This document shows, piece after piece, positions 8,188-18,334 of a stretch of DNA of 42,874 nt. The notes under the pieces are model-generated. The model saw only the letters and a program-made list of their open reading frames with translations. It did not search any database and was not told the DNA's origin. Source of the stretch: Crenothrix polyspora (lineage in GTDB: Bacteria; Pseudomonadota; Gammaproteobacteria; Methylococcales; Methylomonadaceae); assembly GCA_945877505.1 (NCBI GenBank), contig CAMDWT010000011.1, positions 1 through 42,874 of the forward strand. The letters are read 5' to 3'. Made by a program: the position numbers and the translations under genes. The stretch's first letter is position 1; the number at the start of each line of letters is the position of its first letter.

Positions 8188-10344
8188 ATGAGTGCTCGAC
8201 CTACCTTTAGATTAATGTCATTGACTTTGGTCATGGTCCTTTTTATGTTTAGTTTACTGGCTGTTCGTGAGGCTCAGGCTAATTCTGGCGTTAATGTGGA
8301 TGTCAGTGTTTTTCATGATGCTATGGCACCTTACGGAAACTGGGTGTATCACCGAACTTATGGACGTGTTTGGTATCCCCATAATGTGGGGAGCCAATGG
8401 CGGCCTTATACTGACGGTTACTGGGCGCATACCGATGATTATGGATGGTTATGGGTGTCCAATGAGCCGTGGGGTTGGGCGCCTTATCATTATGGGCGTT
8501 GGGCTTGGGATAATTGGTATGGCTGGCTTTGGGTGCCGGGCCGAACATGGGCGCCTGCTTGGGTGTTTTGGCGTTCAGGAGGTGGTTATGCAGCCTGGGC
8601 ACCTATGCCCCCCAATGTTATGTGGCAATCGGGTGTGGGTTTAAACATAAGTTATTTTAATTATGATCGTGATTTGCGCTGGGATTCTTGGGTGGCTGTG
8701 CGTGAGCGTGAGGTCACTAATCGAAATATTAGTCGACACATCAGGCCGCGTAGTAACAATCGAGAGGTTATTAATGCGACCCATTACACTAATAACGTCA
8801 CCTTAATGAATAAGAGGATTGTTAACCAGGGAATACCCGTTTCTCAAATTGAAGCGGTGACACATCAGCCGGTAATGTCTGTTAAGCCTAAAGTCTACGA
8901 TAGCGTTGAGAGTAATAAAGTGGATCGTCATCATGGCCAGCCCGATATTATTCAGCTTCCTTTGGCGGGAGCTACGCACGCCGAAATACATCAAAATGAA
9001 GAGTTGGCAAGGCGCTTGGATGGGAAAAATGAGGATGGAACTAGAACGGAGTTGCCTTTAGCTGAGTCGGGGTTGTCTGGGCATCATGAGCCTAGAGTGG
9101 CAGGGCGGCTGAAGGATACGGCTAATCATATTCAAGGCCCTTATGTGCCAGTTGAGTCAGCAAGTTTACCTGCAGCGGACGCTATAGTTCAGGAATTACC
9201 ACTAGCAATGAGGCCTGAAAAAAAATTATCAGGACTGGAATTGGATCCGCAACCTATAGTGTCTAAAAGAATTGATGAGCCACAGGGTCTTGGTGTGCTT
9301 GATAAAAACCAGGCCTTGTTACCTATTTCACCTTTAATAACTACCGTCCCTACGCCTATTGAAAATAATCAATCCCCCTTGCTTGTAAACAGTCCGGAAG
9401 TCGATACAACAGTATTGATGCCAGTTAATAAATCGCCAATAGTTACTACTCAACAAGCCTTTGATGGTCAGCCAGTGGAGCAGGTTCAGCGTGAGGTTCA
9501 GCAAAGGCAACAACAGGAAATGGCTGGTCAGCAGGCTTTACAGGCTCAACACCAAGTAGAGCAACAAGCACAGCAAGCGGAGCAGGTTCAACGTGAGGCT
9601 CAACAACAAGTAGAGCAACAACAGGATATGGCCAGTCAGCAGGCGTTACAGGCTCAACAACAAGTAGAGCAACAAGCACAGCAAGCGGAACAGGTTCAGC
9701 ATGAGGTTCAGCAAAGGCAACAACAGGAAATGGCCGGTCAGCAGGCTTTACAGGCTCAACAACAAGTAGAGCAACAAGCGCAGCAAGCGGAACAGGCGCA
9801 ACGTGAGGTTCAGCAAAGGCAACAACAGGAAATGGCTAGTCAGCAGGCGTTTCAGGCTCAGCAACAAGTAGAGCAACAAGCGCAGCAAGCAGAACAGGTG
9901 CAACGTGAGGCTCAGCAAAGGCAACAACAGGAAATGGCTAGTCAGCAAGCGTTACAGGCTCAGCAACAAGTAGAGCAACAAGCGCAGCAAGCGGAGCAGG
10001 CGCAACGTGAGGCTCAGCAAAGGCAACAACAGGAAATGGCTAGTCAGCAGGCGTTTCAGGCTCAGCAACAAGCACAGCAAGCGGAGCAGGCGCAACGTGA
10101 GGCTCAGCAAAGACAACAACAGGAAATGGCTAGTCAGCAGGCGTTTCAGGCTCAGCAACAAGCGCAACAAGCGGAGCAGGCGGAACGTCAGTCTCAGCAA
10201 AGACAACAACAGGAAATGGCTAGTCAGCAGGCGTTTCAGGCTCAGCAGCAAGCACAGCAAGCAGAGCAGGCACAACGTCAGGCTAAGCAAAGACAACAAC
10301 AGGAAATGGCTAGTCAGCAAACGATACAAGCACAACCTCAATAG
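8188..10344 (+). CDS. secreted DUF6600-domain protein with Gln-rich C-terminal tandem repeats
   Basis: A 718-residue protein. The signal peptide covers about the first 32 residues, ending AREAQA-type (VREAQA|N). Residues 40-165 are a Trp/Tyr/Gly/Pro-rich DUF6600 domain: 'LxPYGxWV', 'WRPYTDGYWAHTDDYGW', 'SNEPWGWAPYHYGRW', 'WAPAWVFWRSGGGY' and 'WAPMPP'. Residues 165-430 are low-complexity linker. Residues 431-718 are nine tandem Gln/Ala/Glu repeats of 34-36, then 30 residues. The family is exported and of unknown function, probably envelope-associated. The ATG at 8188 lies after a weak ribosome binding site (the preceding 'TTAGGCTGCC' holds only AGG). The frame appears to continue past the TAG (see separate entry). 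Confidence 0.85.
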   Translation: MSARPTFRLMSLTLVMVLFMFSLLAVREAQANSGVNVDVSVFHDAMAPYGNWVYHRTYGRVWYPHNVGSQWRPYTDGYWAHTDDYGWLWVSNEPWGWAPYHYGRWAWDNWYGWLWVPGRTWAPAWVFWRSGGGYAAWAPMPPNVMWQSGVGLNISYFNYDRDLRWDSWVAVREREVTNRNISRHIRPRSNNREVINATHYTNNVTLMNKRIVNQGIPVSQIEAVTHQPVMSVKPKVYDSVESNKVDRHHGQPDIIQLPLAGATHAEIHQNEELARRLDGKNEDGTRTELPLAESGLSGHHEPRVAGRLKDTANHIQGPYVPVESASLPAADAIVQELPLAMRPEKKLSGLELDPQPIVSKRIDEPQGLGVLDKNQALLPISPLITTVPTPIENNQSPLLVNSPEVDTTVLMPVNKSPIVTTQQAFDGQPVEQVQREVQQRQQQEMAGQQALQAQHQVEQQAQQAEQVQREAQQQVEQQQDMASQQALQAQQQVEQQAQQAEQVQHEVQQRQQQEMAGQQALQAQQQVEQQAQQAEQAQREVQQRQQQEMASQQAFQAQQQVEQQAQQAEQVQREAQQRQQQEMASQQALQAQQQVEQQAQQAEQAQREAQQRQQQEMASQQAFQAQQQAQQAEQAQREAQQRQQQEMASQQAFQAQQQAQQAEQAERQSQQRQQQEMASQQAFQAQQQAQQAEQAQRQAKQRQQQEMASQQTIQAQPQ
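9478..10341 (+). repeat. tandem repeat coding for Gln-rich coiled coil
   Basis: Nine in-frame units start with codons for EQ(V/A)QRE. Unit lengths in residues are 34, 36, 34, 34, 34, 30, 30, 30 and 26. Units 6 to 8 lack the VEQQ block (12 bases), so the array shows a shift from a 102-base to a 90-base unit. Unit 2 carries an aberrant QQQVEQQQD segment. The near-identity of neighbouring units indicates recent expansion by slippage or unequal recombination, and unit number is likely variable between strains. The DNA is CAG/CAA-rich, which produces long antisense Leu-rich open frames that are not genes. Confidence 0.95.
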
Positions 10345-10500
10345 GGTATGCAAGTACAGTAAAACCAGCAACAGGATCCGACACGTCAGCATGGCCGTCA
10401 AAATCAGTAGTAAGTTGCTGAGTTTGACGAGCGATAACGTGAAATAATAGAGCACGCAAAGAAGCGTTAGCAGAAAAGGCTTGTCGGATATGAAGGGCTT
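10342..10500 (+). pseudogene. eroded in-frame continuation of the Gln-rich protein
   Basis: Reading on in the same frame after the TAG at 10342 gives GMQVQ, then NQQQDPTRQHGRQNQ, then VAEFDER, REIIEHAKKR and QKRLVGYEG. These blocks are separated by TAA 10360, TAG 10408, TAA 10411, TAA 10435 and TAG 10468. All stops are TAA or TAG, each one transition from CAA or CAG, and none is TGA. The composition matches the repeat and a charged helix. I infer a former longer C-terminus lost through C-to-T changes. Other genes in the window end with TAG and TAA normally, so recoding is unlikely. The 211-base gap 10345-10555 holds this and the ribosome binding site of the next gene. Confidence 0.45.
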
Positions 10501-10555
10501 AACTGCAATAGATATAGTGTTATAGTATGTAAAAAAATTGTATTGAGGGGGAGCA

Positions 10556-11863
10556 GTGACTAACGATAATAATAAAAAACATAAAATAGTGATTGTGGGT
10601 GGTGGTGCAGCTGGGCTTGAATTAGCAACTAGTTTGGGTTGTAAATTAGGTAAAAAAGGCTTAGCCGACATTACTTTAATTGACGCGGCATCAACACATA
10701 TTTGGAAGCCCTTATTACATGAAGTAGCCGCTGGAACATTGGATGAATCTGAGCAGGTTGAATATCTGCCACAAGGACATCGGAATCATTTTTCTTTTAG
10801 ATTGGGGCGAATGGAAGGTCTCGATAGAAAGAAGAAAGAAATCTATGTGAGCCCTACCTTAAGTGATAGTGGTGAAGAGCTTATACCTAGCCGCGTGTTT
10901 AGTTATGATACGTTGGTTATGTCTGTTGGTAGTGTGAGTAACACGTTTAATATTAAAGGGGTGGCAGAGCAGTGTTTGTTTTTGGATACGACGGTTCAAG
11001 CCTTTAAGTTTCAAAAACAATTGTTTGAGTCCTATTTAAAAAGTTATATAGGGAAAAATAGTGCTACTGTTAAGCCGCTGTCTATTGTCATTATAGGCGC
11101 GGGGGCTACGGGTGTTGAATTGGCCGCACAGTTATATGAGGTGACTAATGTTCTGGCTATTTATGGCTTGAATGAAAAGAGTACCGTTAAATTGACCATT
11201 ATTGAAGCCGCGACCCAATTGTTACCGGCGTTGCCACTTAAGTTGGCAACGGCGACTCAGCAGCAGTTGGTGAGTTTGGGCGTAGATCTTAGAATGGGCC
11301 GGCGGGTAACTGAAGTCACTAAAGAAGGTGTAAAGACGCATGATGGTGAGTTTATTGAAGCGGGATTGAAAGTTTGGGCGGCAGGTATTAAAGGCCCCGA
11401 TTGGATGAAAGATATGGATGGTTTGGAAATCAATCATATTAATCAATTGATCGTCGATAGTTACTTAAAAACAAATGATGATGCTGTTTTTGCAATGGGT
11501 GATTGTGCGGCGTGTATTTGGGAAGGGCATAATGGCAATGTGCCACCTAGGGCTCAAGCGGCGCATCAACAAGCATCTGTTTTAGCTAAATCCATTATTA
11601 ATAGAATAAATGGTCGCGGTCTGGAGAAATTTGTTTATTATGATTACGGTTCCTTGGTTTCATTAGGTAAATACACCACGGTGGGTAATTTAATGGGAAA
11701 TTTGATGGGCACGGTAAGTATTGGTGGATTTATTGCGAAAGTAGTTTATCTGTCACTTTACAAAATGCATCAAGTAGCAATTCATGGCTATTTTAGAACA
11801 GCAATGTTGACGCTTTCTAATGCCTTTAGACGTAGTGTTTATAATAAAATAAAAATGCACTAG
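10556..11863 (+). CDS. ndh: type II NADH dehydrogenase (NDH-2 like)
   Basis: A 435-residue flavoprotein starting at GTG 10556 with a strong AGGGGG ribosome binding site at 10546-10551. It has an FAD-binding Rossmann motif IVIVGGGAAGLELA near residue 12, NAD-binding IVIIGAGATGVELAAQ in the middle and 'VFAMGDCAAC', the conserved FAD-contact strand of NDH-2. The C-terminal 60 residues are hydrophobic and basic and would form the membrane-anchoring helix pair. It oxidises NADH and passes electrons to quinone without proton pumping. 'HEVAAGTLD' is also typical of the family. Confidence 0.9.
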   Translation: MTNDNNKKHKIVIVGGGAAGLELATSLGCKLGKKGLADITLIDAASTHIWKPLLHEVAAGTLDESEQVEYLPQGHRNHFSFRLGRMEGLDRKKKEIYVSPTLSDSGEELIPSRVFSYDTLVMSVGSVSNTFNIKGVAEQCLFLDTTVQAFKFQKQLFESYLKSYIGKNSATVKPLSIVIIGAGATGVELAAQLYEVTNVLAIYGLNEKSTVKLTIIEAATQLLPALPLKLATATQQQLVSLGVDLRMGRRVTEVTKEGVKTHDGEFIEAGLKVWAAGIKGPDWMKDMDGLEINHINQLIVDSYLKTNDDAVFAMGDCAACIWEGHNGNVPPRAQAAHQQASVLAKSIINRINGRGLEKFVYYDYGSLVSLGKYTTVGNLMGNLMGTVSIGGFIAKVVYLSLYKMHQVAIHGYFRTAMLTLSNAFRRSVYNKIKMH

Positions 11864-11891
11864 ATTTTTAAACTTCAAAAAGATTAAGGTT

Positions 11892-12422
11892 ATGTTTGAA
11901 ATAGAATACGAGTTTGGCGAAGAAGATTTAATCCATTTTAATGAAATACAATTCATGAGAAATGATGAAATACAATACAACATTAAGAAAAATCGTTGGA
12001 TAGTACCGGGTGTCATGGGGGTTATCGGTGCGTTTTATTATTTTTATTATGGTGATATGAATTCATCGGGTTATATCGTTGCAATGGCGGCGCTATGGGC
12101 CGTCTTATCACCCAGAATAATGATGTTGGATTTACGCCGACAGATTTTAAAAAATTACACGGCTAAAGAAAAAAGTAATTTGTTTGGCAGTTATACCTTA
12201 AGTATAGATCCTACAAACCCCAACTATCTTTTGGAAAAATCCCCTAGCGGTAAAAATAAAATGGCTTGGGCTGATTTGGTTAGGGTGGAGTATGGTAAAC
12301 GTTATGTTTATATTTACATCGATTTAAGTACCGCGCTGGTTATTCCGGTAGATAAGGTAACAAAAGGTAATCTTGAAGAGTTTGCTGAGCAGGCAGATAA
12401 AATGATTGAGAGATTTGCTTAA
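11892..12422 (+). CDS. YcxB-like membrane protein
   Basis: A 176-residue protein. A charged N-terminal segment (FEIEYEFGEEDLIHFN) is followed by two closely spaced transmembrane helices (about residues 38-52 and 58-76). A soluble C-terminal domain then carries 'KMAWADLVRVEYGKRYVYIYID' and 'ALVIPVDK', the pattern of the YcxB C-terminal domain. The function of the family is unknown. AAGG lies close before the ATG. It is 28 bases after ndh and may be cotranscribed. Confidence 0.75.
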   Translation: MFEIEYEFGEEDLIHFNEIQFMRNDEIQYNIKKNRWIVPGVMGVIGAFYYFYYGDMNSSGYIVAMAALWAVLSPRIMMLDLRRQILKNYTAKEKSNLFGSYTLSIDPTNPNYLLEKSPSGKNKMAWADLVRVEYGKRYVYIYIDLSTALVIPVDKVTKGNLEEFAEQADKMIERFA

Positions 12423-12502
12423 GCACCTACAAATTTTCAGGTCAAATAGTTAGTGTTACTCGCTATAGAAATTGAGTAAAGAAAGAGGAATTTAAAGTAA
12501 TA

Positions 12503-12542
12503 AAATTTACATGCCAACCTGTCGTTTTTGGCGTGTAAATTT
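12503..12542 (+). promoter_or_regulatory. leader inverted repeat upstream of the VTT-domain gene
   Basis: AAATTTACATGCCA (12503-12516) pairs with TGGCGTGTAAATTT (12529-12542) with one G-U type mismatch and a 12-base loop. It ends 21 bases before ATG 12564 and just before the AAAAGG ribosome binding site. No T-run follows, so it is not an obvious terminator. It could be an RNA regulatory hairpin or a protein-binding operator. Confidence 0.4.
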
Positions 12543-12563
12543 CTTGAAAAGGAATCGTCGCTA

Positions 12564-13274
12564 ATGCAACTTAATAATCGGTCTATTAGCAAGAAAATAG
12601 TCGTCATTTTGGCAGTGGCTTTTGTTATAGCCGCTATCGGCCATGAGCTTAAAATTTATCTTCCTGATATAGAATTATGGATAGAGAAATTAGGCGTTTA
12701 TGCGCCTTTGGGTTTTATTACCTTATTCGTAGCCTTAACCCCCGTTTTTGTCTCAGTTGATACGCTCTGTTTTGTGGCGGGGTTGTTGTTTTCAATCGGT
12801 GCTGCAGAACTTTACATGGTCATAGCCACTTACATAGCATCGGCGCTTATTTTTATTCTGGGCCGCTACTTAATTAAGAACAAGGTTATTGCTTTTATTG
12901 CCAAGCATAAATATTTAGCGGCTCTCGATGCCGCGATTGACAACCAGCCAACCAAGTTAATGTTTCTATTGAGGTTAACGCCATTGCCTTTTGCAATGCT
13001 TAGCTATGCATTGTCAGTAACACGCGTTAGTTTTTGGCCTTATCTTGGCGCAACTACGGGTATTTTGATCTATAACGCTAGTTTGGTTTATATGGGGTAT
13101 ACCACGAAACATTTTGCGGGTTTAGTGAGTGGTTCAACGAAACAGAGTGGCGTTTCTTTTCCTTTATTGGTGTTAGGTATCTTGATTTTATTGGCAGTAT
13201 TGTTTTACATTACTAAAAAAGCCCGTGAAACGATCGATAACTTGAATTTGCAAGTCTCAGGACCATTAAGTTGA
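12564..13274 (+). CDS. TVP38/TMEM64 (VTT domain) membrane protein
   Basis: A 236-residue protein starting at ATG 12564; an upstream TTG at 12528 would put the start inside the leader hairpin. The VTT core is 'VALTPVFVSVDTLCFVAGLLFSIGAA' followed by 'YIASALIFILGRYLIK'. Then comes the conserved 'LLRLTPLPFAMLSYALSVTRVSFWPYLGATTG', corresponding to the family's RxxPxxP...N/S region. Five to six membrane helices are visible. VTT proteins (DedA superfamily) are linked to lipid flipping and envelope integrity. Its TGA overlaps the next ATG by one base (TGATG), implying cotranslation with the MgtC/DUF4010 gene. Confidence 0.85.
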   Translation: MQLNNRSISKKIVVILAVAFVIAAIGHELKIYLPDIELWIEKLGVYAPLGFITLFVALTPVFVSVDTLCFVAGLLFSIGAAELYMVIATYIASALIFILGRYLIKNKVIAFIAKHKYLAALDAAIDNQPTKLMFLLRLTPLPFAMLSYALSVTRVSFWPYLGATTGILIYNASLVYMGYTTKHFAGLVSGSTKQSGVSFPLLVLGILILLAVLFYITKKARETIDNLNLQVSGPLS

Positions 13275-14539
13275 TGGAGTTATACAACGCCATCCCCCCG
13301 TTAATGATTCAATTTATGATGACGGTGGCTTTTTCTTTTGTGGTGGGTCTTGAGTTTCGTAATTATCATCAAATTAATGACTATAAATTAAATTTTGGTA
13401 GCACACGCACCTTTGTTTTAGTGGGTGTATTGGGTTTTATGCTGTACCTTTTGGATCCTAGTAAGCTATTGTTTGCTCTCGGTTTGTTCTTGTTGGGATT
13501 GTTGCTGCTGGTTTTTTATTGGAGACTTTCTGCAACCAATAAGTTTTCACTTTTTAGTACCATTTTTTTATTCTTGATTTATTTAATAGGGCCTATTGCA
13601 AGCTTGTTTCCCAGTTGGTTTTTAGTGCTTTTTATTGTTGTATTAATTTTGGTCTTGAGTGAAAAAACCCTCATTCATCGCTTTTCTGATCAACTGGCTA
13701 ATGAAGAAATAGCAACATTGGCCAAGTTTTTAATTATTTCAGGCGTTATTCTTCCGTTATTACCGGATCAATTGATCGCGCCAATGCTGCCGGTGACCTA
13801 TTATAGAGTGTGGCTTGCGGTTATCATTGTGTCGGGCTTTTCTTATCTGAGTTATCTGGTAAATAGTTATTTCTTTAAAAGTAGAAACTTATTGATTACG
13901 GGATTATTGGGTGGCCTATATTCTAGTACCGTGGCAACGGTTGTCATTGGGCGTAGAGCTCATGAATTAACTGGCGCATCAGGGCGAAATGTCTCTTCAG
14001 CGCTTATTATGGCGACTACCATGATGTATATTCGCTTATTGGCGATTATTGTTGCTTTTGATCAAGCGATAGTGGCTCAGTTATGGCTGCCTTTTCTTAG
14101 TATTATTGTGGCGTCGTTAGTCGTGATTATGGCGTTGTTTATGGTTAAAAACCATGAAACGCAATTACATGATAATAGTATTGTGCGGCATCCATTAGAA
14201 TTATCAACGGCTGTTTTATTTGCTGTATCATTCATGTTGTTTGCATTTTTGACTAATTATGTAACGACTCAATATGGTGGGCATGGCCTTAAATCCTTAG
14301 CTATTGTGGTTGGTTTTACCGATATTGATCCTTTTATCCTGTCATTACTTAGCGGTAAATTTACAGTATCCAATTCTGCGATTGTCTCAGCTGTTATATT
14401 GGCGAGTGGTAGCAATAATGTGCTAAAAGCAATTTATGCGGTTGCTTTGGCCAGAAACCGTTCGGTTTTGTTTGCTGCAGGGTGGTTAATATTTTTATTC
14501 TTAGTTTCGCTTTTATATACCTATCATTATGTTTGGTGA
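13274..14539 (+). CDS. MgtC/SapB family protein with DUF4010 domain
   Basis: A 421-residue polytopic membrane protein with about eleven hydrophobic segments. The N-terminal third, with 'SFVVGLEFRNYH' and 'GSTRTFVLVGVLGFM', matches the MgtC N-terminus (GLERE..K..GLRT). The rest matches DUF4010 ('TLAKFLIISGVILPLLPD', 'GLLGGLYSSTVATVVIGRRA', 'GFTDIDPFILSL'). ATG 13274 is chosen over the TTG at 13271 because of the TGATG junction. Its role in ion transport or magnesium homeostasis is assumed from the family; the true substrate is unknown. Confidence 0.85.
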   Translation: MELYNAIPPLMIQFMMTVAFSFVVGLEFRNYHQINDYKLNFGSTRTFVLVGVLGFMLYLLDPSKLLFALGLFLLGLLLLVFYWRLSATNKFSLFSTIFLFLIYLIGPIASLFPSWFLVLFIVVLILVLSEKTLIHRFSDQLANEEIATLAKFLIISGVILPLLPDQLIAPMLPVTYYRVWLAVIIVSGFSYLSYLVNSYFFKSRNLLITGLLGGLYSSTVATVVIGRRAHELTGASGRNVSSALIMATTMMYIRLLAIIVAFDQAIVAQLWLPFLSIIVASLVVIMALFMVKNHETQLHDNSIVRHPLELSTAVLFAVSFMLFAFLTNYVTTQYGGHGLKSLAIVVGFTDIDPFILSLLSGKFTVSNSAIVSAVILASGSNNVLKAIYAVALARNRSVLFAAGWLIFLFLVSLLYTYHYVW

Positions 14540-14589
14540 TAGATTCTATTTAAGTTTTAGCGCATTTTAATTTTTTATAAAGGTGATTT

Positions 14590-14946
14590 ATGGCGTCTCA
14601 AGGTAAAACGAAGTTACTGACCAAAGTGTTTATAGTGGGTTTTATTGTCGCAGTTTTGAGCTTTTTATTTCATCCTGATGTCGGGCAGTTTAGCCTTATG
14701 TTGAATGGTGTTCCTGTTGCAGAACCCTTAATTCGTTTAGCCGCTATTCCCTCTTTTTTAATTATTATGTTAATGACGGGTATATTGATGGTCATGCTTT
14801 TTTTAGGCGTGGGCGTATTTATATTTGTGATGGCGTTGGTTCTGGTGGGGCTCTGTGTGGCAATTTTGGCGCCATTTTTTTGGCCTATCTTATTGATTAT
14901 ATTTATAATGATTGCTTTGATGTCCTTTAATCATAATGACACATAG
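14590..14946 (+). CDS. small membrane protein of unknown function
   Basis: A 118-residue protein with a basic N-terminus and three or four strongly hydrophobic segments (about residues 11-27, 50-75 and 76-113). The ATG has AAAGGTG at 14579-14585. It lies 50 bases after the DUF4010 gene in the same direction and may be the last member of that transcript. No family recognised. Confidence 0.6.
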   Translation: MASQGKTKLLTKVFIVGFIVAVLSFLFHPDVGQFSLMLNGVPVAEPLIRLAAIPSFLIIMLMTGILMVMLFLGVGVFIFVMALVLVGLCVAILAPFFWPILLIIFIMIALMSFNHNDT

Positions 14947-14954
14947 TCTGTTAA

Positions 14955-15656
14955 TTAAATATCTAACGTAACACCGTTTGTTTTTAACCAAGCGCCACAC
15001 TCACGGTAATCAGGGCAGTGTTTTTTAACTTCTTGCCAATAAGTAGGTGAGTGATTGTGGTGGAGTATATGGCATAACTCATGCACGACTAGATAGTTAA
15101 TAATAGATTCAGGTGCCATAATAATTTTCCAGTTATATTGAATGGCTTTAGTAATACTGCAACTTCCCCATCGTGCTTTAAATGTTTTGATGGTAATGGA
15201 CGATGGCGTTACCCCAATTATTTTTGAATAATGATCCGTTTTTTCTTTTAACTGAACCTCTGCTTGCTGTTTAAACCATTTAATCAGTAATTGCTTGATG
15301 GCTTTACTGTTGTCGGCCGATACGTCTCTAACAAAAATGACCAATTGATCTTGGGACAACTTTATGGCTGGATAAAGACCGGCTTCAATTTTTAACAGGT
15401 GAGGGTTGCCTCGGTAAGAAAAGCTTTCACCACAAGTAAATGTTTTTGGTTTTATGGCGAGAACTTGATTCTGAATATTCAGTTTTTCATTAATCCAGCG
15501 ATTTTTTTTAAGCACTAACGATTCTATGACTGCATAGCTTAAGCTTTCAGGCACAATAACAAAAACTTTGCCTTTTTGTATTTTAATGGCTGAAGATTTT
15601 CTCTTGGACGATCGGATAATCTCGGCAACAAAGCCGTTTCCTTGTATGACATTCAT
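14955..15656 (-). CDS. YgjP/SprT-like zinc metallopeptidase (M48-related)
   Basis: A 233-residue protein from ATG 15656. A TTG 36 bases further upstream extends the frame, but neither has a clear ribosome binding site. The C-terminal zinc motif is 'VVHELCHILHHNHSPTYW' (HExxH plus downstream acidic residues). It is preceded by 'FKARWGSCS', the conserved block of the YgjP/DUF45 family. The protein is soluble with no signal peptide. Its substrate is unknown; some annotations call the family UTP pyrophosphatase, which I would not adopt here. It is convergent with the small membrane protein, eight bases apart. Confidence 0.85.
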   Translation of the reverse strand: MNVIQGNGFVAEIIRSSKRKSSAIKIQKGKVFVIVPESLSYAVIESLVLKKNRWINEKLNIQNQVLAIKPKTFTCGESFSYRGNPHLLKIEAGLYPAIKLSQDQLVIFVRDVSADNSKAIKQLLIKWFKQQAEVQLKEKTDHYSKIIGVTPSSITIKTFKARWGSCSITKAIQYNWKIIMAPESIINYLVVHELCHILHHNHSPTYWQEVKKHCPDYRECGAWLKTNGVTLDI

Positions 15657-15801
15657 GCTATGGCTTAAAATAATAAAATGGGTAATAGGCAAAGATGATA
15701 ATTATCAGGTAGCTTAAACTTTTTTAGCAGACACTAAAAAAATATTTGCTATCAATGTCATACTTATTTTTATAGCTGATTTAAAATTAAGGAAGTGAAA
15801 G

Positions 15802-16335
15802 GTGTCGATTAGAAGGTTTAATGAAAAGCAGCCTATCCTTGGAGAAGCGGTTTTTATAGATGATAGTGCTGTTGTCATTGGTGATGTAACAATAGGAAAT
15901 GATGTGTCGATATGGCCAATGACGGTTATTAGAGGCGACGTTGAAAGCATAACCATAGGTGAGGGCACAAATGTTCAGGACGGTTCTGTGCTGCACGTGT
16001 CGCATGCGGGAAAATTTTCCACACAAGGCCATCCTTTGCGTATCGGTAATTATGTCACTATTGGTCATAAAGCAGTCGTTCACGCCTGTACTATCGGTGA
16101 TTATTGCCTGATTGGCATTGGTGCCATTATTATGGACGATGCCGTCATCGAGGATTTTGTCATGTTAGGTGCGGGCTCATTGGTGGCGCCGGGAAAAAGA
16201 CTGGAAAGTGGTTATTTATATGTTGGCTCACCCGCAAAACAAGTCAGACCGTTAAAAGAGGCTGAAAAAGAATTTTTGCAATACTCTGCCGAACATTATA
16301 TTCATTTGAAAAATGAGCATTTAAAACAAGCTTAA
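15802..16335 (+). CDS. gamma-class carbonic anhydrase family protein (YrdA-like)
   Basis: A 177-residue left-handed beta-helix protein built of hexapeptide repeats. The zinc ligands fit H65 (VLHV), H89 and H94 (IGHKAVVHACTIGD). R44, Gln59 and D60 are at the positions conserved in the family (VIRGDV; NVQDGSVLH). The start is GTG 15802, eight bases after AAGGA (15789-15793); there is no suitable ATG. Several YrdA-like proteins bind metal with little measured carbonic anhydrase activity, so catalysis should not be assumed. Confidence 0.9.
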   Translation: MSIRRFNEKQPILGEAVFIDDSAVVIGDVTIGNDVSIWPMTVIRGDVESITIGEGTNVQDGSVLHVSHAGKFSTQGHPLRIGNYVTIGHKAVVHACTIGDYCLIGIGAIIMDDAVIEDFVMLGAGSLVAPGKRLESGYLYVGSPAKQVRPLKEAEKEFLQYSAEHYIHLKNEHLKQA

Positions 16336-16339
16336 AAAT

Positions 16340-16354
16340 GTGAGGCAAAGCGCC

Positions 16355-16358
<4 letters not shown>
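16340..16358. terminator. bidirectional hairpin between convergent genes
   Basis: GTGAGGC (16340-16346) / GCCTCAC (16352-16358) with a five-base loop lies in the 19-base gap between the carbonic anhydrase-like gene and aroE and slightly overlaps the aroE stop. AAAAA precedes it on the plus strand (a T-run for the minus-strand transcript). Confidence 0.65.
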
Positions 16359-18201
<1,843 letters not shown>

Positions 18202-18334
18202 TCATGGTTACGAAAAAAGTTTGGTTATTTAAGCATTTTATTAGCTAATACAGCGAGTGATTGTATCAGGGAATTTATCTGCTGATATTTGAAAAATATG
18301 AAAACCCTACCCTAGATTGAATTGAGAGAATTTT

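Noticed and set aside
9478-10341. CRISPR-like periodic array
   Set aside because: Units are contiguous, coding and spacer-free, with in-frame amino-acid periodicity.
10007-10447. 146-codon plus-strand frame overlapping the Gln-rich gene
   Set aside because: Shadow in another frame of the same repeats; low-complexity R/K/N content and no ribosome binding site.
10342-10500. Stop-codon recoding (TAG/TAA read as Gln)
   Set aside because: Many clear genes in the window end at TAG or TAA (for example ndh, cmoB, 4152), so the standard code applies.
9952-10671. 239-codon minus-strand open frame across the Gln-rich repeats (also 9446-9679 and 9748-9948)
   Set aside because: Leu/Ser-rich composition is simply the antisense of CAG/CAA repeats; no start context and it overlaps ndh.
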